In this document: one piece after another, positions 25,832 to 34,520 of the stretch | Position numbering within the stretch: the stretch's first letter is position 1 | How the letters are laid out: each line of letters begins with the position of its first letter | NCBI RefSeq assembly: GCF_019317285.1 | Contig: NZ_CP079218.1 | Location: 2,232,001 to 2,296,000 of the forward strand | DNA length: 64,000 nt | Source: Pedobacter sp. D749 | Lineage (GTDB): Bacteria > Bacteroidota > Bacteroidia > Sphingobacteriales > Sphingobacteriaceae | Reading direction: 5' to 3' | Translations under genes and position numbers: made by a program | Notes under the pieces: model-generated | The model's input: the letters and a program-made list of their open reading frames with translations, nothing else | Databases searched by the model: none | Told to the model about the DNA's origin: nothing

Positions 25832-26140
25832 TTAAAGTTTATACTTTTTAATTTTTTAAAATTCTCTGTTGTCACACTGAGGGTTATTAGTTGTTTAAAA
25901 TCAATATGAGTGATAAAAAAATTTTAAAGAGGTGAGTCGATTAGAAGTATCGTCATCTCGACCGTAGTGGAGAGATCTTTAAATTTGAACTATGTTAAAA
26001 GATTTCTCCATTTCGCTGCGCTTCAGTCGAAATGACGGCGATTTTTTAAATTTGTTATTGGTAGCGTAGTCGAAGTGTCTTTGCAAAACGTTTATTTTGT
26101 TCGGCTTAACTGATAAATAGTTTTTAATTATTGATATGAT
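25832..26140. other. 309-base intergenic region with a REP element
   Basis: Between the regulator and mobA. It contains the REP-like element at 25951-26037 and otherwise AT-rich sequence. The promoter of mobA should lie in the last 90 bases; I cannot place it securely. Confidence 0.5.
25951..26037. repeat. REP-like inverted repeat, type CGTCATCTCGAC (copy 1)
   Basis: The left arm CGTCATCTCGACCGTAGTGG with GAGAGATCTTT pairs imperfectly with the right arm AAAAGATTTCTCC and CGCTTCAGTCGAAATGACG. Related copies lie at 45905-46026, 50041-50166 and 52814-52897. Confidence 0.8.
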
Positions 26141-26734
26141 ATGTTGGGAATCGTTTTATGTGGTGGACAAAGTTTGCGCATGGGTACTGATAAAGGCTTG
26201 CTTAACCATCAGGATAAACGTTGGGCGCAGGTTGCGGCTGATAAATTGGGATCGCTTGATCTCCCTGTAAAGTTTTCAGTTAATCCATTGCAGCAACTCA
26301 CTTATTCGGGTTATTTTGGAGATCAGCAGCTGATTGTCGATAATTCCTCACTTGATGTTAGTGGCCCATTATTGGGCGTGCTTTCTGCACATTTATCAAA
26401 TCCTGAAGAAGATTTTTTTTTATTGGCTTGCGATATCTTATTGATGGAAACCAGGTTGTTGGAAAAACTTATCCATTCAGCCAAAGCTGATGGTACTTTC
26501 GACTCCTATATTTTTACCAAAGACGGGGGGCAGGAGCCTTTATGTGGGATTTATAAAGCGGAAGGGTTAAAAAAAGTCATCTTTATGCTTCAAAACAATG
26601 CACTTGTTAAACATAGTATGAAATACGTATTAGGCAATTTACGGGTCAGCGAAATAGCTGTCGAAGACCATGATTATCGTTATTTTCGTAATTTTAACTC
26701 GCAAGAGGAGATAAATAGAATAACGTCACCCTGA
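26141..26734 (+). CDS. mobA: molybdenum cofactor guanylyltransferase
   Basis: A 197-residue nucleotidyltransferase. The signature LCGGQSLRMGTDKG (residues 6-19) binds GTP and the phosphates. The ACDILLM segment fits the metal-binding loop, and QEPLCGIYK is the later conserved turn. MobA attaches GMP to molybdopterin, forming the bis-MGD-type cofactor needed by the NasA nitrate reductase encoded at 28699. It is convergent with the rubredoxin gene and lies beside the nitrate cluster, as expected. Length is typical. Confidence 0.88.
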   Translation: MLGIVLCGGQSLRMGTDKGLLNHQDKRWAQVAADKLGSLDLPVKFSVNPLQQLTYSGYFGDQQLIVDNSSLDVSGPLLGVLSAHLSNPEEDFFLLACDILLMETRLLEKLIHSAKADGTFDSYIFTKDGGQEPLCGIYKAEGLKKVIFMLQNNALVKHSMKYVLGNLRVSEIAVEDHDYRYFRNFNSQEEINRITSP

Positions 26735-26763
26735 TCCGATATCTATCGGATTCATTTCAGGGG
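26729..26763. terminator. stem-loop between convergent mobA and rubredoxin genes
   Basis: Outer arms CCCTGA / TCAGGG and inner arms CCGATA / TATCGG give a nested hairpin just after the mobA stop. There is no long U tract. It could serve both converging transcripts or be a REP relative. Confidence 0.45.
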
Positions 26764-26849
26764 CTTATTGTAAGAAAGATGCTGAAACAAGTTAATCATA
26801 ATGATCGAGTTGATAAGCGTTTAGAAACAAATAAATTATTGCTTCAGAT

Positions 26850-28331
26850 TTACAATAGTTGTAATACTGATTGATCTATTTTAGTGAAATTACTTTTCTC
26901 TCCTTCGCAAAGTGTACAGCAATAATCATCCGGTAAATCTTTAAATGCCGTACCTGGATTAATGTTATTTTCAATTTCCCCGAACTGTTCGTTGTACACA
27001 GTTAAACAATTGTTACATTGATATAAAAAAGTGCCAACTTTTATTGCGGTTTCTTCTGTTTGGTTGTTCTGTTTTTGTTTCCCTGTTTTAATCGCATTTA
27101 AACGGTATTTGTAAAATTTAAATATAGCCCGTCTGAGTTGTTCTGGCAGTAAAAAACTTGGATTGCTCCGGCTAAAGATTTCGCCCGTACGCTCGTTGGG
27201 GTTAAAGTCTTTCGCACACAAAATATCATAAACAGGGAACAGTTTCATGCCCAGCAAATTAATAAGATGACTTTTCAGGATCAGAATGCTACTAAAAACC
27301 TCACTTTTTTTGCGGGTTTTAATGCCAAAGCAAATGCCAAAGGTTCGGGTATCATCAATGTTTAAATGTTTAACCAGTAAGCTTTTTAATGCTAAACCTT
27401 CGTTGCAGTTATCTTCAACCTGAAAATTTAGCTCGTTGGCCGCATGCCGCATATTAATCTCATATTCTTCGAGCAGGGCGTTCCAAAGTTTTTTATCTTT
27501 CTCGTCTATCCCTTTTACAATAATGGTTTTCCAGGATGTACAGCACAATTGACCGAGTTTGGTATCTAAACAAAGCTGACAAAGTTTTTTTAAAAATGCG
27601 ATGCTGAACAGTTCATCGCGCCTGTAAATACCCAACCAGTATTTGTTGTTGTAGCGGTTCAAACCCTCGTAATAAGGCAGGTTGAATGAAGAAAGGGAAA
27701 CTGTATTTTCTGCGGCTTTAAGAATAAAATTGCCTTGGTCTAAAAGGGAAAAAAGATCTTCGCCATTAGCCAAAGTATTATCCATAAAACGCGTTGGATG
27801 ATTTTTGATAATGGTTTCTAAGCCCTTAGTTACCTGAGCAATGTGGTTAGTATAACAGAGTTTATTCCACTCGTAGATTACATTGGTTTTAGGAAAGCGG
27901 ATAATCAGGTGCCAGTAATGTTCTGAATGTGAAGAGGCAATCCAGTTAATATTCCCCGTTAACATGGGCGTGAAACTCTGGTCGCTGTCGCAAATATTCA
28001 CTTTTACTGAAGGTTTAAAATCGATGTCATCCAGAATATCTTTATATACGCCTTCAGTAAGCCAGGTTTTACGGATAAAAATTTCTTCGGCCGGATATGA
28101 GCTGATGATGTTGGGGAAATTATTGCTGTCTATTTCATAATCGATTCCAAGTTTATCCAATTCACCCGTAAAGATGTCAATATTGTAAGTTGTATTGTCA
28201 ATCAATAACTGCTGACGAAGGCCAAAACGAACATATTGAATTCTTGCTTTTGTTGCCGCAACCAGAATGTTGTACAGATTGCCCGGTGATATAATCCCGC
28301 CCGGGAAATTAATAATAATGTTTTGATACAT
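26850..28331 (-). CDS. nitrite-reductase-like half domain fused to rubredoxin
   Basis: A 493-residue protein. The start (about 5-65) carries NFPGGIISPGNLYNILVAAT and later VRFGLRQQLLI, matching the NiR/SiR ferredoxin-like half domain. NirB at 34521 has the same pattern at about 555-615. The Cys pairs that hold the Fe4S4-siroheme in NirB are not conserved here, so the central region is probably not catalytic. The C terminus (about 432-482) is a complete rubredoxin: Cys439, Cys442, Cys472 and Cys475 with standard spacing. It is the last gene of the nitrate cluster, after a short fragment gene. A role as electron carrier or docking partner for nitrate or nitrite reduction is inferred. Confidence 0.7.
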   Translation of the reverse strand: MYQNIIINFPGGIISPGNLYNILVAATKARIQYVRFGLRQQLLIDNTTYNIDIFTGELDKLGIDYEIDSNNFPNIISSYPAEEIFIRKTWLTEGVYKDILDDIDFKPSVKVNICDSDQSFTPMLTGNINWIASSHSEHYWHLIIRFPKTNVIYEWNKLCYTNHIAQVTKGLETIIKNHPTRFMDNTLANGEDLFSLLDQGNFILKAAENTVSLSSFNLPYYEGLNRYNNKYWLGIYRRDELFSIAFLKKLCQLCLDTKLGQLCCTSWKTIIVKGIDEKDKKLWNALLEEYEINMRHAANELNFQVEDNCNEGLALKSLLVKHLNIDDTRTFGICFGIKTRKKSEVFSSILILKSHLINLLGMKLFPVYDILCAKDFNPNERTGEIFSRSNPSFLLPEQLRRAIFKFYKYRLNAIKTGKQKQNNQTEETAIKVGTFLYQCNNCLTVYNEQFGEIENNINPGTAFKDLPDDYCCTLCEGEKSNFTKIDQSVLQLL

Positions 28332-28334
28332 GGC

Positions 28335-28505
28335 TTAACGATTTAGAAATCCAAATTCGATTATTGCTTTAGGCGGCATCCATTTAAAACGCACGATCGT
28401 AGGGATGCAACGCACATTCTCTTCAATAAAATCTTCTTCGAACTTAAAGTATTCAATCCCTTTAAGGTTTTTAAATTCTGAAGGAGTGAGTTTTATTTTC
28501 ATCAT
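28335..28505 (-). pseudogene. truncated nitrate-reductase-associated protein (fragment)
   Basis: A 56-codon frame, ATGATG start, 3 bases before the rubredoxin gene start. It contains FKFEEDFIEENVRCIPTIVR, which matches what I recall of the N-terminal signature of the nitrate reductase-associated protein family (FE.DFV..LRCIPM.VR.K). Family members are about 150 residues, so this is about a third of that. After VRFK the sequence diverges (WMPPKAIIEFGF) and stops. In the next frame the codons read MDAA at the place where the family continues, hinting at a frameshift. It could still be a real short protein, since the frame abuts the next gene neatly. Confidence 0.5.
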
Positions 28506-28539
28506 GTTGTTTTTAGTTTAATATTCTTTAACCATCTAT

Positions 28540-28623
28540 CGTCATTCCCGCGCAGGCGGGAATCTTAATGCAACCTACAAACCTTCCGTGGCATTACGAT
28601 TCCCAATCAGGTTGGGAATGACG
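28540..28623. repeat. REP-like element, type CGTCATTCCCGC
   Basis: Starts CGTCATTCCCGCGCAGGCGG and ends TTCCCAATCAGGTTGGGAATG followed by ACG. Each end is itself a hairpin (CCCGC/GCGGG and TTCCCAA/TTGGGAA) and the two ends are inverted relative to each other. It lies between the NasA fusion gene and the fragment gene. Confidence 0.7.
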
Positions 28624-28698
28624 ATACCCAGTGCCTTACCACTTCGACTCCGATTTTTTTCCAAAACTTATTCTCAGGATGAAGAACCAAGTTTATAA

Positions 28699-31600
28699 CT
28701 ATTCTATTAAAGCAGGTTTTGCTTCTGTCTTAAGCACATTTACAAAAGAGTCTAAAATTGCTTTTACCTCTGGTCTGCAACTCCCACAGCCCATTCCAGC
28801 ACCTGTGAGCTGGCAAAGTTGCAAATGATCTTTGCAACCGTCTTTTATTTTGTTGATCAGATTGCCCTCACCAACATTGTTGCAGCTACATACTGTTTTG
28901 CCAACAATGGGTTCGGTTGTTTTCCCACTTCTTAACAGTTGGAGTCGCTTTTCGCTCAACTCCATTTTACTTTCAATCAGGTTCCGAAACTCCAAAAACT
29001 CACTCTTATCGCCAATTAATATCGCTCCAACCAGCTTATCGTTGTGTACAATACATTTTTTATAGTAACGTTTGGCTTTGTCTATAAAAACAATTTCCTC
29101 ATAGGTAGGGTCGTTATTCGGTATTTCTACCAAACCTAATGAACAGAGTTCTAAACTGTGCATTTTGAGGATATTCATTAGCAAACTTCCTTGGTAAAAT
29201 TTTGCAATATCTCCGCACAGAAACCGCGCTACAATTTCGCCCTGTTGTTCTGCTGCTGCAGTAATGCCATACATCTGACCTTTGAATTCTGCAATTTCAC
29301 CAATGGCATAAATGTCCTTTTCATTGGTTCTCAGGTATTCGTCAACCACAACACCTCGTTTGCATTCAATTCCTGCTTCTTTAATCAGTTCGGTGTTTGG
29401 GACAGTACCTATGGCAATTACTAACGATTCACAATCGAGCAATAAACCGCTTTTTAAACGCAGACCCGAAATGCTTTTTTCACCGATAATGCGGTCTACC
29501 TCATCGTTATAAAAGATTTCAATGCCTTTACTAATCAGTTCTTCGTGCAGTAATTGACTGCCTAATGCATCTAACTGACGTCCCATTAATCTCGATATCC
29601 GTTGAATAATCGTCACTCTTGATCCGGTTTCAGCCAAAGATGTAGCCAATTCGATCCCTAGTAAACCACCGCCTACAATCACTACTTTTCCATTTGTAGT
29701 ATCAATATGTTTTTTAAAGCTGTCGGCGTCATTTCTGCTTCGCATGGTAAATATGCCGTTTAGTTTCGGGAGATCTTTAAGTACAAAAGCCCTGCTTCCT
29801 GTGGCCAGAAGCAGAACGTCGTAGTGGTGGACTTCTCCGTTGCTATCGGTAACTGTTTTATTTTCTTTATCGATTTTATCGATACCTAAACCTCGGTGTA
29901 GTTTTATCTTATAGTCTGTTTCCTCACTGTCACTCATTTTAATGAGATTATGCCAGGGTAAAGTGCCGATAATATAATCGGGGAGAAGTACCCGGTTGTA
30001 AAAAGGGAAATTCTCTTTACTAAAGATCTCAATATCGTCTTCGGTATTTAAGGCCCTATAGCTTTTAACAAAACCACAGGCTCCAGCGCCAGCACCAATC
30101 ACAATAATCTTTTGCCGGGCTTTTTTATACAGCTTTACTTGTACAGCACTGAATTTGAAATCAGGTTCTTTGCTTTGTGGGTCAACAAGGTTATTGGTGA
30201 GGTTATTTACCCGGTTTAAATCACTTTTTAAAATTTTGCCCCAGTGCATGGGCATAAAAACTACTCCGGGTTTAATGTCTTCAGAAAATTTTGCTTTTAC
30301 ACATACATTTCCACGTAAACTGGAAATTTCGATAACATCATTATCGTTAATGTTCCGGGTTCTGGCATCAATCGGGTTAATTTCTAAAAAAGATTCACTG
30401 ATGTGCTGGTTCAGTTTATTTACCTTACCTGTTTTGCTTCGGGTATGCCATTGGTCTCTGATTCTTCCCGTGGTTAAAATCAATGGATGTTCTGGCGTTA
30501 AAGCTTCCGATTGGTTCTGATCATCAAATGATAAAATATTGGCTTTTTTATCAGGTGTGTAAAACTGATGATCGGTAAATAATCTGGCTGTTCCAAATGC
30601 CCTTTCTTGCTTTGGGTAAGGCCATTGAACGGCTCTTTTATCTTTTAAAATTTCATAATTAAGTCCGCTGATATCAATATTAGTTCCTTCCGTAAGGCCC
30701 GCATGTTCATCATATATTTCGCTTGCATTTTTAAAATCGAAACCATGAAAGCCCATTTTTTTTGCAAACCGGCAGATGATTTCCGAATCTGGCAGCGCTT
30801 CTCCAGGTGCTTCGGTAACTTTGCTGAGGTAAGAAATATAACGCCCAGCGTTGGTCATAGTGCCTTCTTTCTCAACCCAGGCTGCTGCTGGTAGAACTAC
30901 ATCAGCATATTTTAATGTTTCTACAGTATTGCTAATGTCTTGAACAACTACAAATTTTGCTTTTTTTAAGCCTTCTTCTGCTACGCGAACATCGGGCAGG
31001 CTGATTAAAGGGTTAGTGCATAAAATCCATACTGCTTTCAGTTTACCGGTATTCAGCTCATCGAACATTTCGGTTGCAGTTAATCCGGGTTTAGACTGTA
31101 TAGTACCCAAGGGAATCTGCCAGAATTTCTCAACCTCATTACGATGATTTTCATTGCCTAAAACACGGTGTGCGGGTAACAAATTGCTTAAACCGCCAAC
31201 TTCACGGCCGCCCATGGCATTGGGCTGTCCGGTAAGCGAAAAAGGACCGCTTCCAGGCTTGCCAATATGACCTGTAATCAGGTTCAGGTTAATTAGCGAA
31301 AGATTCTTATTCGTGCCAACAACACTTTGATTAAGCCCCATCGTCCACATGCTGATGAAACCTTTTGCATTACCGATGTAAGATGCAGCTAAACGGATGT
31401 CACTTTCTTTGATACCACAAATAGTTGCTGCCTCTGCCAAGGAGGTGGAAAAAACGGTAGCCTGGTATTTTTCGTAACCATTAGTGCTGTTGATGATAAA
31501 ATCAGCATCAATTTTTCCATCTTCAATCAAACATCTTCCAATGGCATGGTGAAGGGTAATATCGGTACCCGGATTAAGCTGTAAATGAACATTGGCAATT

Positions 31601-32247
31601 GAGCAGGTTTGTGTTTTACGGGGGTCGCTAACAATAATTTTTAACTCAGGATTTTTCTGTTTAGCGGCTTCAACACGGCGCCATAGGATAGGATGGCACC
31701 ATGCTGGGTTTGCGCCTGCAACAAAAATACAATCGGCAATTTCAATATCATCGTAACTAATGGGTACTGTATCTTCACCAAGACTCATTTTATAACCAAC
31801 AACCGCACTGCTCATACATAAGCGGCTGTTGGTATCGATATTATTACTACCGATAAATCCTTTAATTAATTTATTTACTACATAATATTCTTCTGTTAAA
31901 CATTGTCCGCTGGCATAAAAAGCAACGCTGTCAGGACCGTGTTTTTTAATTAATGCTTTAAAAACGGCTGCTGTTCTTTCCAATGCAGTATCCCAGCTTA
32001 CCCTTTGGAGGGGCATGTTTTTATTGTAGCGCATTTCGGGGTAGAGTAGCCTGTCGCTTTTGTCATTTGCTGTATAATGAAGATTCATGCCTTTACTGCA
32101 CAACAACCCTTTATTTACAGGATGGTTTTTGTCTCCTTCAACAGTTATCCGCTCATGGATATCTTTATTTACCACAATACCACAGCCCACCCCGCAATAA
32201 CAGCAGGTGGTTGTTTTATTCGGCGATATATTTTTTTCTTCTTTCAA
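28699..32247 (-). CDS. nasA: assimilatory nitrate reductase fused to flavin diaphorase and BFD [2Fe-2S] domain
   Basis: A 1182-residue fusion; NasA alone is about 700-750. Order: an Fe4S4 domain with Cys15, Cys18, Cys22 and Cys50; the molybdopterin oxidoreductase core (about 57-480, RLCMSSAVVGYKMSLGED); the MGD-binding domain (about 590-700, TTGRIRDQWHTRSKTGKVN); then an FAD/NAD(P) oxidoreductase from about 710 (GAGAGA near 718, second nucleotide fold GGGLLGIELA); then a BFD-like [2Fe-2S] domain near 1115-1167 (VCSCNNVGEGN, then GMGCGSCRPEV). The diaphorase part resembles the N terminus of NirB. The protein could pass electrons from NAD(P)H to nitrate in one chain. It is cytoplasmic, with no Tat signal. 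NarK lies 33 bases upstream. Confidence 0.88.
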   Translation of the reverse strand: MKEEKNISPNKTTTCCYCGVGCGIVVNKDIHERITVEGDKNHPVNKGLLCSKGMNLHYTANDKSDRLLYPEMRYNKNMPLQRVSWDTALERTAAVFKALIKKHGPDSVAFYASGQCLTEEYYVVNKLIKGFIGSNNIDTNSRLCMSSAVVGYKMSLGEDTVPISYDDIEIADCIFVAGANPAWCHPILWRRVEAAKQKNPELKIIVSDPRKTQTCSIANVHLQLNPGTDITLHHAIGRCLIEDGKIDADFIINSTNGYEKYQATVFSTSLAEAATICGIKESDIRLAASYIGNAKGFISMWTMGLNQSVVGTNKNLSLINLNLITGHIGKPGSGPFSLTGQPNAMGGREVGGLSNLLPAHRVLGNENHRNEVEKFWQIPLGTIQSKPGLTATEMFDELNTGKLKAVWILCTNPLISLPDVRVAEEGLKKAKFVVVQDISNTVETLKYADVVLPAAAWVEKEGTMTNAGRYISYLSKVTEAPGEALPDSEIICRFAKKMGFHGFDFKNASEIYDEHAGLTEGTNIDISGLNYEILKDKRAVQWPYPKQERAFGTARLFTDHQFYTPDKKANILSFDDQNQSEALTPEHPLILTTGRIRDQWHTRSKTGKVNKLNQHISESFLEINPIDARTRNINDNDVIEISSLRGNVCVKAKFSEDIKPGVVFMPMHWGKILKSDLNRVNNLTNNLVDPQSKEPDFKFSAVQVKLYKKARQKIIVIGAGAGACGFVKSYRALNTEDDIEIFSKENFPFYNRVLLPDYIIGTLPWHNLIKMSDSEETDYKIKLHRGLGIDKIDKENKTVTDSNGEVHHYDVLLLATGSRAFVLKDLPKLNGIFTMRSRNDADSFKKHIDTTNGKVVIVGGGLLGIELATSLAETGSRVTIIQRISRLMGRQLDALGSQLLHEELISKGIEIFYNDEVDRIIGEKSISGLRLKSGLLLDCESLVIAIGTVPNTELIKEAGIECKRGVVVDEYLRTNEKDIYAIGEIAEFKGQMYGITAAAEQQGEIVARFLCGDIAKFYQGSLLMNILKMHSLELCSLGLVEIPNNDPTYEEIVFIDKAKRYYKKCIVHNDKLVGAILIGDKSEFLEFRNLIESKMELSEKRLQLLRSGKTTEPIVGKTVCSCNNVGEGNLINKIKDGCKDHLQLCQLTGAGMGCGSCRPEVKAILDSFVNVLKTEAKPALIE

Positions 32248-32280
32248 ATGATCGGCTTGTATAGTAGATTTTGTTAGTCT

Positions 32281-33648
32281 TTATTTGCCAGGGGTAAGCA
32301 CGAGGTCTTCTATTTGTGATGTTTTTTGTGCCATAACGGTTCTGAAGATGAATACTGCCACGCCAATTCCGAGAATAATAAAACCAAGTAGTGTAAAAGC
32401 ACTGGTATAATCGATCAGATCTTTTTGAACGTTAAGGCCATTTTCGATTACATTTTTAGAAGCATGACTGGCTTTGGCTTTAAACATAAAAGCAATAAGC
32501 ATGGCTCCGATATTTCCGCCAGCACCTACAATACCAGCTACACTGCCAACCGCAAGCGGATTAATGAAAGGAACAAGACTATATGTTGCGCCATTGGCCA
32601 TTTTTAAACTTAATCCGAAAACAAACATCATGAAAATGGCCATACCGATATTGCCCGATTTTGCGAACCAGATTAAACCAACCCCTTCCACCAAAAGCAA
32701 TAAAGCAAGTAAAAGTGTTTTGCCATCAAATCCCCAGGTTTTACCAATTTTATCGGCAACAATTCCGCCCAATGGCCTGGCAAAAATATTAATCCAGCCA
32801 AAAATACCTGCAACCATACCCGCTATAGCTATAGTTGCACCAAACGAATCAGTAAAAAAGATCGGGGCAAAGTTATCTACCGTAATTTCTACACCAAAAC
32901 ATGCTGCGTAGGCAATGGTTAAAATCCAGGTGCGATAATCTTTGGCTGCGATTAAAAAGGTGTTTTTAGTGCTTTTTATGCTTTCATCTTTTAAATCCTT
33001 AAAATCTCCTTGTGGGCTATCTAAAGTATAGCGGTGATATAAAAAAGCACAGATCAAAAGCATTACACCCGGAAATATCATGGCATAACGCCAGCTGTCT
33101 TCTGTACTGCAAAAGCCTAGCGCGGTAATGCCTGATGCAATTAAAGGCATAAATAAATTGGCTGCGCCACCACCCGCGTTACCAAAACCACCTGCTGTTG
33201 CATTTGCGGTTCCCTTAATATTGGAAGCAAACATAATGGAAGTGTGAAATTGGGTGATTACAAATGAAGCCCCAATTACGCCAATGGCCAGGCGGAAAAG
33301 TAAAAATGAAGTGTAAGAATGACTGGTTCCGATCAATAGTACGGGAATGGCGCAAAGCACCAGGAGCCAGGTGTAAATCAGTTTAGGACCAAATTTATCA
33401 ATCAATCTTCCGATGAGTAAACGGGCAATTATGGTAGCCGATACGGAAGCAATTTGGATATTACCCACCTGATCTTTGGTAAGATGAAGTTGCTCTCTCG
33501 CTATCTTCATTAAAGGCGCCATTCCGAACCAGGCGAAAAAACAGAAGAAGAAAGTTAACCAGGTAATATGAAAGGTTTTCATCTGAACACCTTTAAGCGA
33601 AAATATATTAAGGTTACCAAGCGGTTTAGTTGTAGTATTCTGTGTCAT
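32281..33648 (-). CDS. narK: MFS nitrate/nitrite transporter
   Basis: A 455-residue major facilitator with about 12 membrane segments. The nitrate signature GGFGNAGGGAANLFMP lies in the fifth helix region, and a second GAGGNIGAM in the eleventh. Arg residues in helices 2 and 8 are expected to bind nitrate (IIARLLIGR is visible). It brings in nitrate for the NasA fusion encoded 33 bases downstream. It follows the small outer-membrane protein gene by 34 bases, so it belongs to the nirB-to-nasA operon. Confidence 0.9.
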   Translation of the reverse strand: MTQNTTTKPLGNLNIFSLKGVQMKTFHITWLTFFFCFFAWFGMAPLMKIAREQLHLTKDQVGNIQIASVSATIIARLLIGRLIDKFGPKLIYTWLLVLCAIPVLLIGTSHSYTSFLLFRLAIGVIGASFVITQFHTSIMFASNIKGTANATAGGFGNAGGGAANLFMPLIASGITALGFCSTEDSWRYAMIFPGVMLLICAFLYHRYTLDSPQGDFKDLKDESIKSTKNTFLIAAKDYRTWILTIAYAACFGVEITVDNFAPIFFTDSFGATIAIAGMVAGIFGWINIFARPLGGIVADKIGKTWGFDGKTLLLALLLLVEGVGLIWFAKSGNIGMAIFMMFVFGLSLKMANGATYSLVPFINPLAVGSVAGIVGAGGNIGAMLIAFMFKAKASHASKNVIENGLNVQKDLIDYTSAFTLLGFIILGIGVAVFIFRTVMAQKTSQIEDLVLTPGK

Positions 33649-33682
33649 AATGGTTGATGTAAGCGTGATAAATTGATTTCTG

Positions 33683-34078
33683 TTAAAATTTATAGCCTAA
33701 ACCTACACCAACGTTCCACTCACCATTTTTGACTGCAGTTTTAGGATTATAGTATAAGGGTACTTGTAAGGCTACATGCCGAAATGCCGTTGTTAATCCA
33801 AAGCCAAGGTTAGGGGTGAGGGCAGCATTTTTTGGCGCGCCGGCAGCTACTTTATCTTCTTTAATACGTAAACTTGGAAGTAACCCTAGTAAAACTGTGT
33901 AAGGTTTTTTGCTGAATTTTATGCTTGGACCGGTACAGTTTATAAAAGCACCATGATCCACGTAACCGGCAACGATAGTTCCATCGAATAAAACGGCTTT
34001 AGTTTGCGATTTAGCAGAAAAAAAGAACAAGGTAAGTGCAAGGCAGCCTGTCATGGCTACATAATTAGAAATTTTCAT
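33683..34078 (-). CDS. small exported beta-rich protein in nitrate operon
   Basis: A 131-residue protein with a signal peptide ending near FSAKSQT. The mature part is beta-rich with alternating hydrophobic residues, and it ends GVGLGYKF with a terminal Phe, as in outer-membrane barrels. Its length would allow only about 6-8 strands. I do not recognise a named family. It lies between nirD and narK on the same strand with short gaps, so it is co-transcribed. A role in nitrate passage across the outer membrane is possible but only inferred. Confidence 0.55.
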   Translation of the reverse strand: MKISNYVAMTGCLALTLFFFSAKSQTKAVLFDGTIVAGYVDHGAFINCTGPSIKFSKKPYTVLLGLLPSLRIKEDKVAAGAPKNAALTPNLGFGLTTAFRHVALQVPLYYNPKTAVKNGEWNVGVGLGYKF

Positions 34079-34136
34079 GTCGGTTTGGTTTAGGTTAAAT
34101 CTTTATCCGGTAAAGTTTAAATCTTAAGGGGTCAGG

Positions 34137-34487
34137 TTAAGATTTTGGCGTAGTGCCAATATAAACAGTTCCGTTTTCTACCTTTACAGGATAGGTTTTT
34201 ATGGCGCATTCGTCGCCGCTTAAACATTCGCCGGTACTCAATGAGAATGTTTTTTTGTGAAAAGGGCAGGCTACCTTAGGTTCATCGGTAGTGGAGCCAA
34301 TCATTCCACGGCTCAATGCCATTTGCTTTTTGTGCGGGCATTCGTTTTGCGTGGCGTACCACTCATTTCTCCTGGTGAAATAAAAAAGTGCAATCTGATC
34401 TTCACCATGTTTTACGCAAACGCCACCGTTCTCAATGGCATCCTCGACTCGGCAGGCCGCCAGCCAATTTGATTGTTCATTCATCAT
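34137..34487 (-). CDS. nirD: nitrite reductase small subunit (Rieske)
   Basis: A 116-residue Rieske-type protein. The [2Fe-2S] ligands are visible as Cys50-Pro-His52 and Cys74-Pro-Phe-His77. Length and motif order match NirD, which partners NirB in NADH-dependent reduction of nitrite to ammonium. The gene begins 33 bases after nirB on the same strand. Unlike some NirD proteins it retains all four ligands. Confidence 0.9.
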   Translation of the reverse strand: MMNEQSNWLAACRVEDAIENGGVCVKHGEDQIALFYFTRRNEWYATQNECPHKKQMALSRGMIGSTTDEPKVACPFHKKTFSLSTGECLSGDECAIKTYPVKVENGTVYIGTTPKS

Positions 34488-34520
34488 TTAGGGGTTTATT
34501 AGGTTTGTAAAGGTTCTTGA

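Noticed and set aside
30155..30520. 121-codon plus-strand frame inside the nasA fusion gene
   Set aside because: Antisense shadow; the minus-strand frame carries the domain motifs.
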